A stretch of 61,956 bases of DNA from Clostridium sp. AF27-2AA (lineage in GTDB: Bacteria > Bacillota > Clostridia > Lachnospirales > Lachnospiraceae), in assembly GCF_003478505.1 (NCBI RefSeq), contig NZ_QUFI01000019.1, positions 384 to 62,339 of the forward strand. Direction: 5' to 3'. Of this stretch, positions 27,859 through 38,378 are shown in pieces. The notes beneath the pieces are model-generated. The model was not told where the DNA came from and did no database searches. It saw only the letters and a program-made list of their open reading frames with translations. Position 1 is the first letter of the stretch. The number at the start of each line of letters is the position of its first letter. The position numbers and the translations under genes were made by a program.

Positions 27859-29529
27859 TTAGAATAATCCGGTGATCACACCATTTTCATCCACATCAAT
27901 GCCATCTGCCGCCGGTTTCTTCGGAAGTCCCGGCATGGTCATGATGGCCCCGGTCAGCACTACCACGAAGCCGGCTCCAGCGGATACATAAGCATCACGC
28001 ACATTGATGGTAAATCCGGTCGGACGTCCCAGCTTGGTCTGGTCATCGGACAGGGAGTACTGAGTCTTCGCCATGCAGACCGGAAGATTGCCAAAGCCCA
28101 TCTCCTCAATGCGGGCCAGCGCTTTGGATGCAGCCGGTGCATAGGAAACACCATCCGCGCCGTAAATCTCGGTGGCAATGGTCTTTACCTTATCCTTTAA
28201 GCTCATCTCATCCGGGTACAGGGCATGGTAATGGCTCTCCTTATTTGCAAGGGTGTCAAGAACCTTCTGTGCCAGGGCTTCTCCGCCCTCTCCGCCTTTT
28301 GCCCATACCTCAGAAAGAGCGAACTCACAGCCACGCTCCTCACAGAAATCGCGGATGAACGCATACTCTGCTTCCGTATCGGTCACAAAGGAGTTTAAGG
28401 TTACCACAACCGGAACACCAAATTTCTGCAGATTTTCAATGTGCTTCTCCAGGTTCACAATACCCTTCTTTAAAGCATCCAGGTTCTCTGCGGAAAGCTC
28501 GGTCTTCGGCACACCGCCGTTGTACTTTAACGCGCGGACGGTTGCCACCAGAACCACTGCATTCGGCTTTAAGTCTGCCTTGCGGCACTTGATATCCAGG
28601 AATTTCTCAGCGCCCAGATCTGCGCCGAATCCAGCCTCGGTTACCACGATATCAGCCAGCTTTAAGGCTGTCTTGGTCGCGCGCACACTGTTGCAGCCAT
28701 GGGCAATATTCGCGAACGGTCCGCCGTGTACCAGGGCTCCGGTATGCTCCAGAGTCTGGATCAGGTTCGGCTTGATGGCATCCTTTAACAGGGCCGCCAT
28801 GGCACCTACTGCGTTTAACTGCGCTGCGGTAACCGGCTCTCCGGCATAATTATATGCGACAATGACCTTGCCGAGACGCTCTTTTAAATCATTCATGTCA
28901 TTGGCCAGGCACAGAATTGCCATGATCTCGGAAGCTACGGTGATGACAAAATGATCCTCACGAACCACGCCGTCGGCCTTTGCGCCAAGGCCAACCACCA
29001 CATTACGCAGTACACGGTCGTTCATGTCCAGGCAGCGTTTCCAGAGGATCTGTCTGGTATCAATCTGAAGAGCGTTGCCCTGCTGGATGTGGTTATCCAG
29101 GAGTGCTGCCAGAAGGTTATTGGCAGAAGTGATGGCATGGAAATCACCGGTAAAATGAAGGTTTAAATCCTCCATCGGAACAACCTGGGCAAATCCGCCG
29201 CCTGCTGCTCCGCCCTTAATGCCGAAGCACGGTCCCAGAGATGGCTCACGCAGCGCGATCATGGTCTTTTTTCCAAGTCTTGTAAGAGCATCTGCCAGGC
29301 CAATGCTTGTGGTAGTCTTTCCTTCTCCTGCCGGAGTCGGATTGATGGCAGTTACCAGAACCAGTTTTCCGTCCGGACGGTCTTTAACCTGCTGCCACAG
29401 TTCATCCGTGATCTTTGCCTTATACTTACCGTACAGTTCCAGATCATCCTCAACAATTCCATAGCTCTCTGCAACCTCTTTGATTGGAAGCTTTACCGCC
29501 TCCTGCGCGATTTCGATATCTGTTTTCAT
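27859..29529 (-). CDS. fhs: Formate--tetrahydrofolate ligase
   Basis: ATP-dependent synthesis of 10-formyltetrahydrofolate from formate, for purine and fMet-tRNA synthesis or the methyl branch of acetogenesis. The 556 residues are full length. Visible motifs: [20 protein letters not shown] (nucleotide site), [28 protein letters not shown] and [15 protein letters not shown] near the C-terminus. The ATG is preceded by GGGAGG. It follows the FtsK gene by 34 nt and is closed by a terminator. No other Wood-Ljungdahl genes are in the window. Confidence 0.97.
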   Translation of the reverse strand: MKTDIEIAQEAVKLPIKEVAESYGIVEDDLELYGKYKAKITDELWQQVKDRPDGKLVLVTAINPTPAGEGKTTTSIGLADALTRLGKKTMIALREPSLGPCFGIKGGAAGGGFAQVVPMEDLNLHFTGDFHAITSANNLLAALLDNHIQQGNALQIDTRQILWKRCLDMNDRVLRNVVVGLGAKADGVVREDHFVITVASEIMAILCLANDMNDLKERLGKVIVAYNYAGEPVTAAQLNAVGAMAALLKDAIKPNLIQTLEHTGALVHGGPFANIAHGCNSVRATKTALKLADIVVTEAGFGADLGAEKFLDIKCRKADLKPNAVVLVATVRALKYNGGVPKTELSAENLDALKKGIVNLEKHIENLQKFGVPVVVTLNSFVTDTEAEYAFIRDFCEERGCEFALSEVWAKGGEGGEALAQKVLDTLANKESHYHALYPDEMSLKDKVKTIATEIYGADGVSYAPAASKALARIEEMGFGNLPVCMAKTQYSLSDDQTKLGRPTGFTINVRDAYVSAGAGFVVVLTGAIMTMPGLPKKPAADGIDVDENGVITGLF

Positions 29530-29563
29530 AGCCAGATTCCTCCCTTTTCATGTGTAGTGTGGA

Positions 29564-32500
29564 TTAAATGATCTGATCAAACTCTTCCATGGTCATAAGA
29601 ACCTTGCGGGGCTTTGTTCCCTCTTCCTCTCCGACCACACCGGCCTCTGCCAGCTGGTCCATGATTCTTGCGGCACGGTTGAATCCAATCTTGAACATGC
29701 GCTGCAGCATTCCAATGGATGCCTTTTCTTTTTCTATTATGAAACGGCCTGCCTGCTCAAAGTACTCGTCCCGGCTGTTAGACGGGCCGGAGGCTTGGGC
29801 AGAAGGAGCCGAATTCATACTGTTTTCCACCTCCGGACTGTACTGGGCGCTAAGCCCCTGCTCGGTTAAGAAGTCCACTACCTGCTGGACTTCCGTATCT
29901 GAGACAAAGGCGCCCTGCACTCGCTGCGGCTTCGGGAAGCCTGCCGGATAAAAGAGCATATCACCCTTTCCTAAAAGCTTTTCCGCGCCATTCATGTCAA
30001 TAATGGTACGGGAATCCACTCCGGAAGAAACGGAGAACGCGATTCGTGACGGCACGTTGGCCTTGATGAGACCGGTGATGACATTGACAGACGGTCTCTG
30101 GGTCGCGATGACCAGATGAATGCCTGCCGCGCGGGCCAGCTGGGCCAGACGGCAGATGGCATCCTCTACTTCGCCCGGAGCCACCATCATCAGATCCGCA
30201 AGCTCATCAACGATGATGACGATCTGCGGCAGCTTCTTCGGTTTGTTCTCATCTTCGATATCCTGAATAGTTTCAATCTTCGCGTTGTATCCCTTTACGT
30301 CACGCACTCCGTATTTGGCAAACTTCTTGTAACGATCCGTCATCTCTGCCACTGCCCAGTTTAACGCGCCGGATGCCTTCTTCGGATCCGTCACGACCGG
30401 GATCAGAAGATGCGGGATACCATTATATACACTGAGCTCTACGACCTTCGGGTCTACCATGATAAGCTTGACATCCTCCGGATCTGCCTTGTAGATGATG
30501 CTCATGATGATGGTATTGATGCAGACAGACTTACCGGATCCGGTAGCGCCCGCGATCAGCAGATGCGGCATCTTGGCAATATCCGTCACCACAACCTGAC
30601 CTCCGATGTCTTTACCAACCGCAAAAGCCAGCTTTGACGGGTGCTTTTGGAAGGTATCAGACTCCAGCAGGTCACGCAGGAATACGGATGTTTTCTCCTT
30701 GTTCGGAACCTCAATACCCACGGCAGACTTGCCCGGGATCGGCGCCTCAATACGGATATCCTCCGCAGCCAGGCTTAATTTGATGTCATCGGCCAGACCC
30801 ACGATCTTGCTGACCTTGACCCCCTGCTCCGGATGAAGCTCATAACGGGTAACAGAAGGGCCGCAGCTGATATTCGTCACGGTAACGCCAACGCCAAAAT
30901 TCCGGAGCGTCTGCTGCAGCTTCACAGCTGTCTCCCGGTACTCCTGCTCAGAATAGCCGCCGGAATTTCTGCCGCCGCGCTTTAAGAGGCTGAGGGGCGG
31001 ATAGACATATTCCTTCTTCGGTTCCTCTTCCGTTTCCTGAATCTGCTGTTCCACAGTCGCTTCACTGTCTGCAGTTTCTGCTTCTTTCTTCGCTGCTGCC
31101 GCTTTCTTTGCAGACTCCAGCTTCTTCTGAAGAGCCTCGGTATCGGTATCGATCACCTTGCCGCCGGCTGTTACCACATGCTTGTTCCCTTCCGGGATTG
31201 CGAAATCGGTGTTCTGCTCCGTCTTAACGGTGTAAGCCACATCCGGCTCTGGAAGATACTCCTCCGGGGCTGCCTCCTGCCATGCAGGCTCCTGCGGCCG
31301 GGTATATGTACACTCCTCATGTTCTGCTTTTGCAGGCTCATCCCACGGAGCCTCATCCTGAATCTGCTCCGGTTCCTGCTGATGCCCTGACAGCACTGTC
31401 TGATCATGCGCCGGATTCACCGCGGATTCTTCATCCAGTCTTCTGGCACCGCCGGTAAAAACCTCCCCCGCCTGCTCAAACTGTCCAAAACCGGACTCTG
31501 TCAGGCGCTTTGCCGCTGCCTCCAGATCATAGTCATCTTCCGGCATGGTAATACTGCCTGTAAAAATATCCGACAGATCCGGTTCCATGGCTTCCTCCGG
31601 AGACAGGCGCCGCCCGCGCGATGTTCCGGGAGCCGGAGCCTCCTCTGACGCCTCATCCGCAGCCTGACTGCCGGCCTGCAGGTCTGCGCTGCCGCCATCT
31701 TCACTGCTTTTCCCGTAATCTTCTTCATTGCTGCCATCCCTGCCAGCTTCGAAGCCTTCTTGCGGCATATCCTCTGCATCTTCATTGTCAGAAGCTGACA
31801 GCTTCGTGGAACCCAAATTCACGCCCCGCACCCGCTGCTCCTCCCGAAGACGCCTTCGTTCTTCCTGACGCTCGGCATAAAGCTCACGGCGCCGCTCCAT
31901 ATCTTCTCTTGCGTGCTGATAGGCCACATCGCTGTGACGTTTTACCGCTTTCACAAAAGAGCGCTGGGTAATGCACACCATGCAGATGATCATTCCAACC
32001 GCCATGACCAGAAATGCTCCGATACTTCCGATAAAGGCACGGATTCCGCCAAACAGCAGGCCTCCAAACAGGCCTCCGCCCATACCGGATGCTGCTGAAA
32101 GGCGGTAATATTCAAAAATGCCTTTCCCTGCTTCCGGCTGCTGCCCGAACATCATCTGTGAAAAACCACATAACAGGAAAAACGCTGCGGCCGTAGCAAC
32201 GGTCTTTTGCAGTACAATCCGGTTTTCGCGGTTGGCCTGATAAAAGCAGGTTCCGATAAAGAGAACCAGCGGAGCCACATAGCCCGGAAGGCCAAACAGG
32301 CCAATCTGGATTCCTCTTAAGAAATCACCTGCAAATCCGCACAAATGAAAATTGCTCAAAAATAAAAGCACAGCCAGAGCAAATGACCCTAACACAATGA
32401 CCTCTGCACGGACCAGTCCCTCCTGCTCCGGTTCCGGCTCCTGGACCCGCCTCGGTCTGCCCGGTTTGCGTCCTTCTGACGCTCCCTGAGCACCGGAACG

Positions 32501-32575
32501 CACAGACTTTCTACTGCCTGCCGCTTTTCCCGTTCTGTCTGAATTTACTCGATTTTGCTGTTTCTTCGCTGCCAC
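29564..32575 (-). CDS. ftsK: DNA translocase FtsK/SpoIIIE
   Basis: Hexameric DNA pump for chromosome segregation at the septum. The start is set at GTG 32575, with AGGAGG 9 nt upstream and a good promoter before it; the frame runs another 57 codons, but through that promoter. In 1003 residues: a basic Arg/Gly-rich tail (1-50), four membrane spans (about 60-225), a long Glu/Asp/Pro-rich cytoplasmic linker (about 230-540), and the motor with [15 protein letters not shown] (Walker A) and [12 protein letters not shown] (Walker B). A C-terminal gamma winged helix follows ([20 protein letters not shown]). It could serve division, sporulation or both. Confidence 0.95.
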   Translation of the reverse strand: MAAKKQQNRVNSDRTGKAAGSRKSVRSGAQGASEGRKPGRPRRVQEPEPEQEGLVRAEVIVLGSFALAVLLFLSNFHLCGFAGDFLRGIQIGLFGLPGYVAPLVLFIGTCFYQANRENRIVLQKTVATAAAFFLLCGFSQMMFGQQPEAGKGIFEYYRLSAASGMGGGLFGGLLFGGIRAFIGSIGAFLVMAVGMIICMVCITQRSFVKAVKRHSDVAYQHAREDMERRRELYAERQEERRRLREEQRVRGVNLGSTKLSASDNEDAEDMPQEGFEAGRDGSNEEDYGKSSEDGGSADLQAGSQAADEASEEAPAPGTSRGRRLSPEEAMEPDLSDIFTGSITMPEDDYDLEAAAKRLTESGFGQFEQAGEVFTGGARRLDEESAVNPAHDQTVLSGHQQEPEQIQDEAPWDEPAKAEHEECTYTRPQEPAWQEAAPEEYLPEPDVAYTVKTEQNTDFAIPEGNKHVVTAGGKVIDTDTEALQKKLESAKKAAAAKKEAETADSEATVEQQIQETEEEPKKEYVYPPLSLLKRGGRNSGGYSEQEYRETAVKLQQTLRNFGVGVTVTNISCGPSVTRYELHPEQGVKVSKIVGLADDIKLSLAAEDIRIEAPIPGKSAVGIEVPNKEKTSVFLRDLLESDTFQKHPSKLAFAVGKDIGGQVVVTDIAKMPHLLIAGATGSGKSVCINTIIMSIIYKADPEDVKLIMVDPKVVELSVYNGIPHLLIPVVTDPKKASGALNWAVAEMTDRYKKFAKYGVRDVKGYNAKIETIQDIEDENKPKKLPQIVIIVDELADLMMVAPGEVEDAICRLAQLARAAGIHLVIATQRPSVNVITGLIKANVPSRIAFSVSSGVDSRTIIDMNGAEKLLGKGDMLFYPAGFPKPQRVQGAFVSDTEVQQVVDFLTEQGLSAQYSPEVENSMNSAPSAQASGPSNSRDEYFEQAGRFIIEKEKASIGMLQRMFKIGFNRAARIMDQLAEAGVVGEEEGTKPRKVLMTMEEFDQII

Positions 32576-32606
32576 AAACTTCGGCCTCCTCTTTCCCAAT
32601 GTAGTT

Positions 32607-32635
32607 AGTATACAAAAAAATATCAGGAAATGCAA
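32607..32635 (-). promoter_or_regulatory. Promoter of ftsK
   Basis: On the minus strand TTGCAT, exactly 17 nt, then TATACT, about 32 nt upstream of the GTG start. This makes it unlikely that translation begins further upstream. Confidence 0.75.
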
Positions 32636-32681
32636 GCCACGGAAAACCGGACACAGGATTCCCAAACGGTCCCGACAGAGC

Positions 32682-33341
32682 TTACGCTCCTGCTTCAATC
32701 TGCTGATACAAATACCTAAGTGCCTCCCGGATCCCTCCAACCTCATCGATCAGTCCGGCCTTTACCGTATCCTGGCCTACCAGCACAGTACCGAGATCTT
32801 TCGTCAGCATTTCCGTGTTCAGCATCAGCTTCTTCACCTGATCGTAGGCGATCTTTGCGTGCTCACTCACAAAAGTCAGGATCCGGTCCTGGATCATCTC
32901 AAAATACTCATAAGTCTGGGAAGCCCCGATCACGGTCCCGCTCATCCGCACAGGATGCACCATCATGGTCCCAGTCGGCACAATAAAGGAATGATCTGTT
33001 GACACTGCAAGCGGCACTCCGATGGAATGGCTGCCGCCCAGGACCAGGGATACCGTCGGCATGGAAAGAGAGGCGATCATCTCCGCAATGGCCAGGCCGG
33101 CATCTACATCACCTCCAGAAGTATTTAGCAATACCAGAAGGCCTTCCACGCTGTCGTCATCTTCCAGCTGCGCCAGCTTTGGCAGGATTTGGTCATATTT
33201 GGTGGTTTTCGTATTGCCGGAAAGATTTTCATGGCCTTCCACTTCTCCGATAATGGAAAGCAGACAGATTTTGTGTTTGCCGTTGCTGCCATCCAGGATA
33301 GCCCGGGCATCGTTCTGATTCACATTTTCTTCGTTATTCAT
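32682..33341 (-). CDS. tepA: ClpP-type serine protease (TepA-like)
   Basis: 219 residues of the ClpP/crotonase fold resembling TepA (YmfB) of Bacillus, which is also encoded beside spoIIIE. The nucleophile is expected in [12 protein letters not shown] and the histidine in [27 protein letters not shown] is the strand-helix preceding the active site. There is no signal peptide. GGAG lies 8 nt before the ATG. The substrate is unknown. Its neighbour downstream is ftsK, 106 nt away with its own promoter. Confidence 0.85.
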   Translation of the reverse strand: MNNEENVNQNDARAILDGSNGKHKICLLSIIGEVEGHENLSGNTKTTKYDQILPKLAQLEDDDSVEGLLVLLNTSGGDVDAGLAIAEMIASLSMPTVSLVLGGSHSIGVPLAVSTDHSFIVPTGTMMVHPVRMSGTVIGASQTYEYFEMIQDRILTFVSEHAKIAYDQVKKLMLNTEMLTKDLGTVLVGQDTVKAGLIDEVGGIREALRYLYQQIEAGA

Positions 33342-33370
33342 ATAAGGATCTCCTTCTCTTCCATACTATA

Positions 33371-33386
33371 GATATTTACAAATATC
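33371..33386. promoter_or_regulatory. Palindrome in the tepA-citC intergenic space
   Basis: GATATTTACAAATATC has perfect 7-bp arms around a 2-bp centre. It overlaps the likely upstream promoter region of tepA, where TATAGT reads on the minus strand. It is a candidate operator; the protein is unknown. Confidence 0.4.
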
Positions 33387-33407
33387 CCCCATAACTCAGG
33401 ATATATT

Positions 33408-33435
33408 CGCATTTTCTCCGCGAATGCGTTATACT
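33408..33435 (+). promoter_or_regulatory. citC promoter overlapped by inverted repeat
   Basis: TATACT (33430-33435) with TTCGCA (33406-33411) 18 nt upstream forms a plausible promoter for citC. CGCATT (33408-33413) and AATGCG (33423-33428) form an inverted repeat covering the -35 and spacer, as a repressor site would. Confidence 0.5.
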
Positions 33436-33466
33436 AGGGGCAATACGAAATCCGGAGGAATTATGA

Positions 33467-34546
33467 GTGATGTCAGACTATACCGTAAGCAGAATTTTAC
33501 CCACCGATAAGCGCGCTGTGCGCCAGATGGACGCATTATTAGAAAAAGAAGGAATCGAGCGGGACAAAAACCTCGATTACAGCATCGGACTGTTCGATGA
33601 TAATTACGATCTTGTGGCAACCGGATCCTGTTTTGCCAACACACTGCGCTGTATGGCTGTTTCTTCCGAGCATCAGGGAGAAGGCCTGATGAACCAGATC
33701 ATCTCCCATCTGATCGAGTTTCAGTACAGCCGCGGCAACACCAGTCTCTTTCTGTATACAAAATGTAATACTGCGCGTTTCTTTGGTGATCTGGGCTTTT
33801 ACGAAATTGCCCGGGTAGAAGGCAAAGTTGTTTTCATGGAAAACCGCAGGACCGGCTTTGCCGATTATCTGAAGCGGCTGCAGAAAGAAACCGCAGATTT
33901 CACGGCAACAGAAGGAAATCCGGCTCCGCCTGTGAAAACCGGTGCTGTCATCATGAATGCCAACCCCTTCACCCTGGGTCACCGCTACCTCTTAGAGCAG
34001 GCAGCCTCAGCCGTAGATCTGCTCCATGTGTTTGTGGTATCCGAAGATGTCTCCCTCGTTCCTTTCTCCGTCCGCAAACGGCTGGTGGCAGAGGGCTGCG
34101 CAGATCTTCCAAATGTGATCTGCCACGAAACCGGTCCCTACATGATTTCCAACGCCACCTTCCCATCCTACTTTTTAAAAGACTCCGACACTGTCATCCG
34201 GTCCCACGCCAAGCTGGATATTCAGGTCTTTCTGCGCATTGCCAAGGCCCTGTCCGTGACCGACCGCTTCGTGGGCGAAGAACCCTTTAGCCAGGTAACC
34301 GGCATCTACAATCAGGTGATGGCAGAGGAACTGACAGCCGCAGGCCTTGGCTGCAACATCATCCCGCGAAAGGCCGATGAGGACGGTGCCATCAGCGCCT
34401 CCGAGGTACGCTGCCTGATCAGAGGCGGCAACTTTGAAGCACTAAAAAAGAAGGTGCCAGCATGCACCTTCCAGTATTTCACCTCCGAGGCCGCCGAACC
34501 TGTCATTCAGAAGATCCGGTCAGCCGCAGAGGTACGGCATTACTAA
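33467..34546 (+). CDS. citC: [Citrate (pro-3S)-lyase] ligase
   Basis: Acetylates the prosthetic group of citrate lyase, switching that enzyme on. In 359 residues an N-terminal GNAT-like domain (about 1-125, with SSEHQGEGLMNQII) precedes a nucleotidyltransferase domain whose NANPFTLGHRYLLE supplies the HxGH-type motif. GTG 33467 lies 8 nt and ATG 33470 11 nt after GGAGG; either may be used, and a nearer ATG at 33463 is out of frame. No citrate lyase subunits (citDEF, citX, citG) or citrate transporter are nearby, which is unusual. It converges on the cardiolipin synthase gene. Confidence 0.9.
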   Translation: MMSDYTVSRILPTDKRAVRQMDALLEKEGIERDKNLDYSIGLFDDNYDLVATGSCFANTLRCMAVSSEHQGEGLMNQIISHLIEFQYSRGNTSLFLYTKCNTARFFGDLGFYEIARVEGKVVFMENRRTGFADYLKRLQKETADFTATEGNPAPPVKTGAVIMNANPFTLGHRYLLEQAASAVDLLHVFVVSEDVSLVPFSVRKRLVAEGCADLPNVICHETGPYMISNATFPSYFLKDSDTVIRSHAKLDIQVFLRIAKALSVTDRFVGEEPFSQVTGIYNQVMAEELTAAGLGCNIIPRKADEDGAISASEVRCLIRGGNFEALKKKVPACTFQYFTSEAAEPVIQKIRSAAEVRHY

Positions 34547-34549
34547 ATT

Positions 34550-36139
34550 TTACATCAGCGGCGCAAACAGCCGCAGCACCTTACCCGCGATCTTCTTCGG
34601 CATCGGATAGGTTCTGCAGTCTTCCAGTGTGATCTCCTGACAGTGTTTCAGGGTTTCCTGGAAGTCGGCTTCGGCCTGCTGTACAGCCGGATTCCTGAAC
34701 AAGTACACGGCGCACTCAAAATGCAGATGCAGGCTCCGGTAGTCCATGTTGATGGAGCCTACCACTGCCTTGGTGTTGTCGCTGGTAAATACTTTCGCGT
34801 GCACAAAGCCCGGTATATATTCGTAAATCTTTACGCCGGCCTGCAGAAGCTCCGCGTAATAAGACCTGGCCAGCAGGTACGCGTAGATCTTGTCTGGAAT
34901 ATGCGGCATGATGATGATCGTCTCAATACCGCGCTTTGCCGCAAACGTCAGTGAAGTGATCATATCACTGTCCAGGATCAGATACGGTGTCATGATATGC
35001 ACATAATAGCGGGATTCGTTTAAAATATCCATATAAACATGCTGTCCTACTGTCTCGTTATCCAGCGGACTGTCCCCGTATGGCATCACAAAGCCGGTAC
35101 CGTCCGGCTCTTTCGGGTTTGAAGCAGCCGGCCGGTACAGATACTGGGCATAATCATCCGTTCTGTGTTCTGTAATATTCCACATCTGCAGAAACATCAT
35201 CAGAAATCCGGTGGCCGCATCACCCTTCAGCATAATGGCGGTATCCTTCCAGTGTCCAAACCGCACCTTGCGGTTAATGTACTCGTCTGCCAGATTCACT
35301 CCGCCGGTAAAGGCAGTGTGGCCATCAATGACTGTGATCTTACGGTGGTCGCGGTTATTCTGATAGGAAGAAAGGACCGGACGCACCGGAGAAAACATCT
35401 TGCAGTGGATTCCGTATTTTTCCAGCTGCTTTGGATATCCGTAAGGCATCAGGGTAAGACAGCACATACCATCGTACATAAAACGCACTTCCACACCGGC
35501 GGCCGCCTTCTCTTTCAGGATTTCCAGAATACTGTCCCACATTTCGCCTTTTTCCACGATAAAATATTCCATGAAAATATAACGTTCTGCTTTCCTCAGT
35601 TCCTCCAGAAGCACCGGATACATGTCATCTCCCAGCGGAAAATACTGTGCGCTGGTGTTTTCCCAGATTGGATATCCTCCATACCTGTTCATATAGTAGG
35701 CCAGCCGCGCAGTTCCCCGGCTTTCACGGTACAGACGTTCCATAACCTCCGGCCGCTGTCTCAGCATCGATTCCGTTTCCTTTATAATTTCTTTCAGTCT
35801 CCTGTCAATGGCCCGGGTTCCCGGCTGCGTCTCCACAAACAGATAAAACAATGCGCCAAACACCGGAAACACCAGCACAGGAATGATCCAGGAAAGCTGA
35901 TAAGATGGATTCTGATTTTTATTGATAATGTAGATCACAACAACCGCACTCAGTCCAACAAAGCCGCCATACAGGTAAAATACATGTTCCCGCAGCCACT
36001 GAAAGCTCAGACAGAGGATCACAAGCTGGATCAGAAGTGCCGTGATCACAAATGTGGTTCGCCCGAATATTACCCGCAGAAAACGTCCCCAGGTCTTCTT
36101 TTTCGGCTTATGCAGTTCCCATTCTTCCTGAATATTCAT
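34550..36139 (-). CDS. cls: Cardiolipin synthase (phospholipase D family)
   Basis: Membrane enzyme that condenses two phosphatidylglycerols to cardiolipin. In 529 residues two N-terminal membrane spans (about 28-50 and 55-75) and a third hydrophobic stretch (about 82-105) precede two PLD motifs: HRKITVIDGHTAFTGG and HAKVFTSDNTKAVVGS, each HxKx4D. The length is slightly above the usual 480-510. It lies 40 nt after the LTA-synthase-family gene, so the pair probably forms a membrane/envelope unit. Confidence 0.94.
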   Translation of the reverse strand: MNIQEEWELHKPKKKTWGRFLRVIFGRTTFVITALLIQLVILCLSFQWLREHVFYLYGGFVGLSAVVVIYIINKNQNPSYQLSWIIPVLVFPVFGALFYLFVETQPGTRAIDRRLKEIIKETESMLRQRPEVMERLYRESRGTARLAYYMNRYGGYPIWENTSAQYFPLGDDMYPVLLEELRKAERYIFMEYFIVEKGEMWDSILEILKEKAAAGVEVRFMYDGMCCLTLMPYGYPKQLEKYGIHCKMFSPVRPVLSSYQNNRDHRKITVIDGHTAFTGGVNLADEYINRKVRFGHWKDTAIMLKGDAATGFLMMFLQMWNITEHRTDDYAQYLYRPAASNPKEPDGTGFVMPYGDSPLDNETVGQHVYMDILNESRYYVHIMTPYLILDSDMITSLTFAAKRGIETIIIMPHIPDKIYAYLLARSYYAELLQAGVKIYEYIPGFVHAKVFTSDNTKAVVGSINMDYRSLHLHFECAVYLFRNPAVQQAEADFQETLKHCQEITLEDCRTYPMPKKIAGKVLRLFAPLM

Positions 36140-36179
36140 AGTTCTAGTCTCCTGTCTGCTACTCTTCTTCCGGTATCAT

Positions 36180-38075
36180 TTATTGTTTCTTTCTTGCCGT
36201 TCCAAGATGGATCTTGTCGCGTCCCACCTGCTGTACTGTAATTTCTTCTTTTTCTTTTGGTTCCACACCCTTTGCGATCAGCCTTGTCTTTGAATAATAC
36301 TGGGTATCTGCAGCCTTCCCGTTCACGCAAATCTTAGACCAGATGTTGAACGGTCCTCCGAATACGATCACCTGATCCGTATTATGCACTGTAGTTCCCT
36401 GGATGATCGGTGTAACCCCAAACTCCAGCTGTGTTGCCTGATACGGAGATTCTCCTCCATAAACCTCATGATCACCATACAGGATATCATACTGGAGGAG
36501 CTTCATCGCATCCAGGTAGCTCTGGGTATCCGTATCCCAGGCATCCAGATGCCGCTGATGAAAACGCAGCATGGTTCCTTCATGGATATCCAGCATATTC
36601 AGCACATGCGCCGCAAGCTGGTATGCCTCTACATTCCGTTTCACCGCCGGGAGATTCACATTGTTCCACACAACATATTTTGTCTGGAAGAGGCTTTCAT
36701 TCTCCATCTCCTGAGCTGTCCACTCAAAACCCGGCAGGTGGTCTCCATACAGCACCAGAACGGTCGGTTCCATACGGGTATTCAGCATATTGATCAGCTG
36801 CCCCACAAATTCATCCATCTCATGGATCTGCTCGCAGTAATACTCAAAAGACGGATATTTTCCATGCCCCTGTACGGAAATCGTGTATACAAAATCACTT
36901 CCGATCGAGGAATCCAGTACTTTTTCAATTTCTCCCACCAGTACCTTGTCCTTACACCAGCCAGTCGGATTCCGCTCAATGTCATACATGTATTCGATGG
37001 GGGTAAACGTATCAAATCCAAGCTGGGCAAATACCTTGTGGCGGTCATAGAAGGTTGCCTCATTATTATGCACCGCATGAGCCTTGTAGCCCAGATTTTT
37101 CATATCAAAGGCCATACTCTCGCAGGCCGTTTTCTGCAGGATCGTCTTGTACGGATATTCACCCGGACCGAAAAAATCCAGATTCATGGCACTGATACAT
37201 TCAAACTCTGTATTGGCTGTGCCGGCTCCTACAGACGGAACGCTTAAATATCCGGATGGAAAATTTCGTTCCAGGAAATGAAACATCGGAATGGGATCAC
37301 CCTGCACCGGATTATTTCGCCATAGTGTCGGATCAAAAAAAGATTCCAGCTGAAGCATGATGATATTCGGATAACGTCCTTCTATGGTTTTCGGAACCTC
37401 CACCTGGGTCTGCTCCTCGCTCTCAAGCTGATCCACCGCTTCCGTGTCATAACCGTCCGGCTTGTCAATCCCTGTATTCAACAGAGAGTTGGCAAAACAG
37501 TACGCCACTCCATAATCCTTGTAGGCCTGGCCGATGTTTCCAAAATGAAGTGCCACACGGCCGGAGGCAACTGAAAAATTCAACATTCCCCAGATTACCA
37601 GCATGGTTACAGCAGCCACACAGCCGGACTCTGTAAGGTTTACTTTCTGCAGATCCACCGGTGCCTTTCGCCAGAGCAGCACGCAAAAAAGGATAGCTGC
37701 CACAGCTGCCGCTGCCATCAGAATAATCTGCCACCAGGTCAGATAGGTTGTCAGAAGTGTTGCAGCATATTTCACCAGACGAAGATCCGCCGCAGTAAAC
37801 GGCGTTGTCCGGAACACCAGAAGCACACTATTGATAATTGCCGCAGCAAAGCCGATCACCAAGAACACAACCGCCAAAAATACTTTGTGCCTTGTAAAAA
37901 ATACCAGCAGAAACGGGGCCAGAAGCAGCAGCGTATCCAGCAAGAATACCATCGGCGCATGAATCATAAAACGAACCGTTCCCACAAAGGATTTTCGATT
38001 CAGAATCTCTGTTACCACATTGAGCAGCAGTGCCGTTCCCAACAGAATCCCCAGTATCTTCCACAACCGCTTCAT
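36180..38075 (-). CDS. LTA-synthase-family phosphoglycerol transferase
   Basis: Membrane enzyme of the LtaS/sulfatase superfamily that moves glycerophosphate (or a related group) onto a surface polymer or lipid. In 631 residues five N-terminal membrane spans (about 5-180) are followed by an extracellular catalytic domain. IIMLQLESFFD provides the first metal-ligand Glu, GAGTANTEFECIS the nucleophilic Thr, and VLYGDHLPG the second metal site (Asp-His). The C-terminal 90 residues form an extra beta-rich region. The acceptor cannot be read from the sequence. Its 5' region contains a repeat element (38096-38188). Confidence 0.88.
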   Translation of the reverse strand: MKRLWKILGILLGTALLLNVVTEILNRKSFVGTVRFMIHAPMVFLLDTLLLLAPFLLVFFTRHKVFLAVVFLVIGFAAAIINSVLLVFRTTPFTAADLRLVKYAATLLTTYLTWWQIILMAAAAVAAILFCVLLWRKAPVDLQKVNLTESGCVAAVTMLVIWGMLNFSVASGRVALHFGNIGQAYKDYGVAYCFANSLLNTGIDKPDGYDTEAVDQLESEEQTQVEVPKTIEGRYPNIIMLQLESFFDPTLWRNNPVQGDPIPMFHFLERNFPSGYLSVPSVGAGTANTEFECISAMNLDFFGPGEYPYKTILQKTACESMAFDMKNLGYKAHAVHNNEATFYDRHKVFAQLGFDTFTPIEYMYDIERNPTGWCKDKVLVGEIEKVLDSSIGSDFVYTISVQGHGKYPSFEYYCEQIHEMDEFVGQLINMLNTRMEPTVLVLYGDHLPGFEWTAQEMENESLFQTKYVVWNNVNLPAVKRNVEAYQLAAHVLNMLDIHEGTMLRFHQRHLDAWDTDTQSYLDAMKLLQYDILYGDHEVYGGESPYQATQLEFGVTPIIQGTTVHNTDQVIVFGGPFNIWSKICVNGKAADTQYYSKTRLIAKGVEPKEKEEITVQQVGRDKIHLGTARKKQ

Positions 38076-38095
38076 AGCTTATCTGCCTGTCCTTT

Positions 38096-38188
38096 CTCTC
38101 TTGCACTCGTTCTCGTGACTTCGTCACTCGATTGCCTCGTCGTTCGCCATAAGCATGCAAGCATGCTTCTGGCTCTCTTGCACTCGTT
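38096..38188. repeat. Repeat element with 16-bp direct repeats and internal palindromes
   Basis: CTCTCTTGCACTCGTT occurs at 38096-38111 and again at 38173-38188. Between the copies lie the perfect palindrome AAGCATGCAAGCATGCTT (38151-38168; 8-bp arms) and the hairpin GTGACTTCGTCAC (38116-38128). It makes up almost the whole leader of the LTA-synthase-family gene. It looks like a dispersed intergenic element (BOX/REP-like); no second copy was seen in this window. Confidence 0.6.
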
Positions 38189-38252
38189 ACATTTTAGCAT
38201 ATTCTGGGGAAAATCAACATAGTATTTTTTATAAACGAATCTGCGGAAGCAA

Positions 38253-38281
38253 TTGAATTTTTCTGTACTTTCTCCTATAAT
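38253..38281 (+). promoter_or_regulatory. Promoter of the small membrane exporter gene
   Basis: TTGAAT, exactly 17 nt, then TATAAT, about 97 nt upstream of the start codon. The leader carries TGATATTTCC-like tandem 10-mers near 38319-38337. Confidence 0.7.
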
Positions 38282-38378
38282 AAACCGTATGTGACTTTTT
38301 GGCCGGCGCTAGTGCAGGATATTTCCTGATATTTCCGGCAAATTCACACAATTTCATACAGAAAAGTGAGGATATGTT

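Noticed and set aside
33463..33510. ATG at 33463 as start of a 15-codon leader peptide overlapping citC
   Set aside because: It has a fair site spacing, but the peptide has no regulatory codon run and ends inside citC; chance is as likely.
37828..38160. 110-residue frame MHAYGERRGN... on the minus strand
   Set aside because: It reads through the repeat element and then out of frame through the LTA-synthase-family gene.
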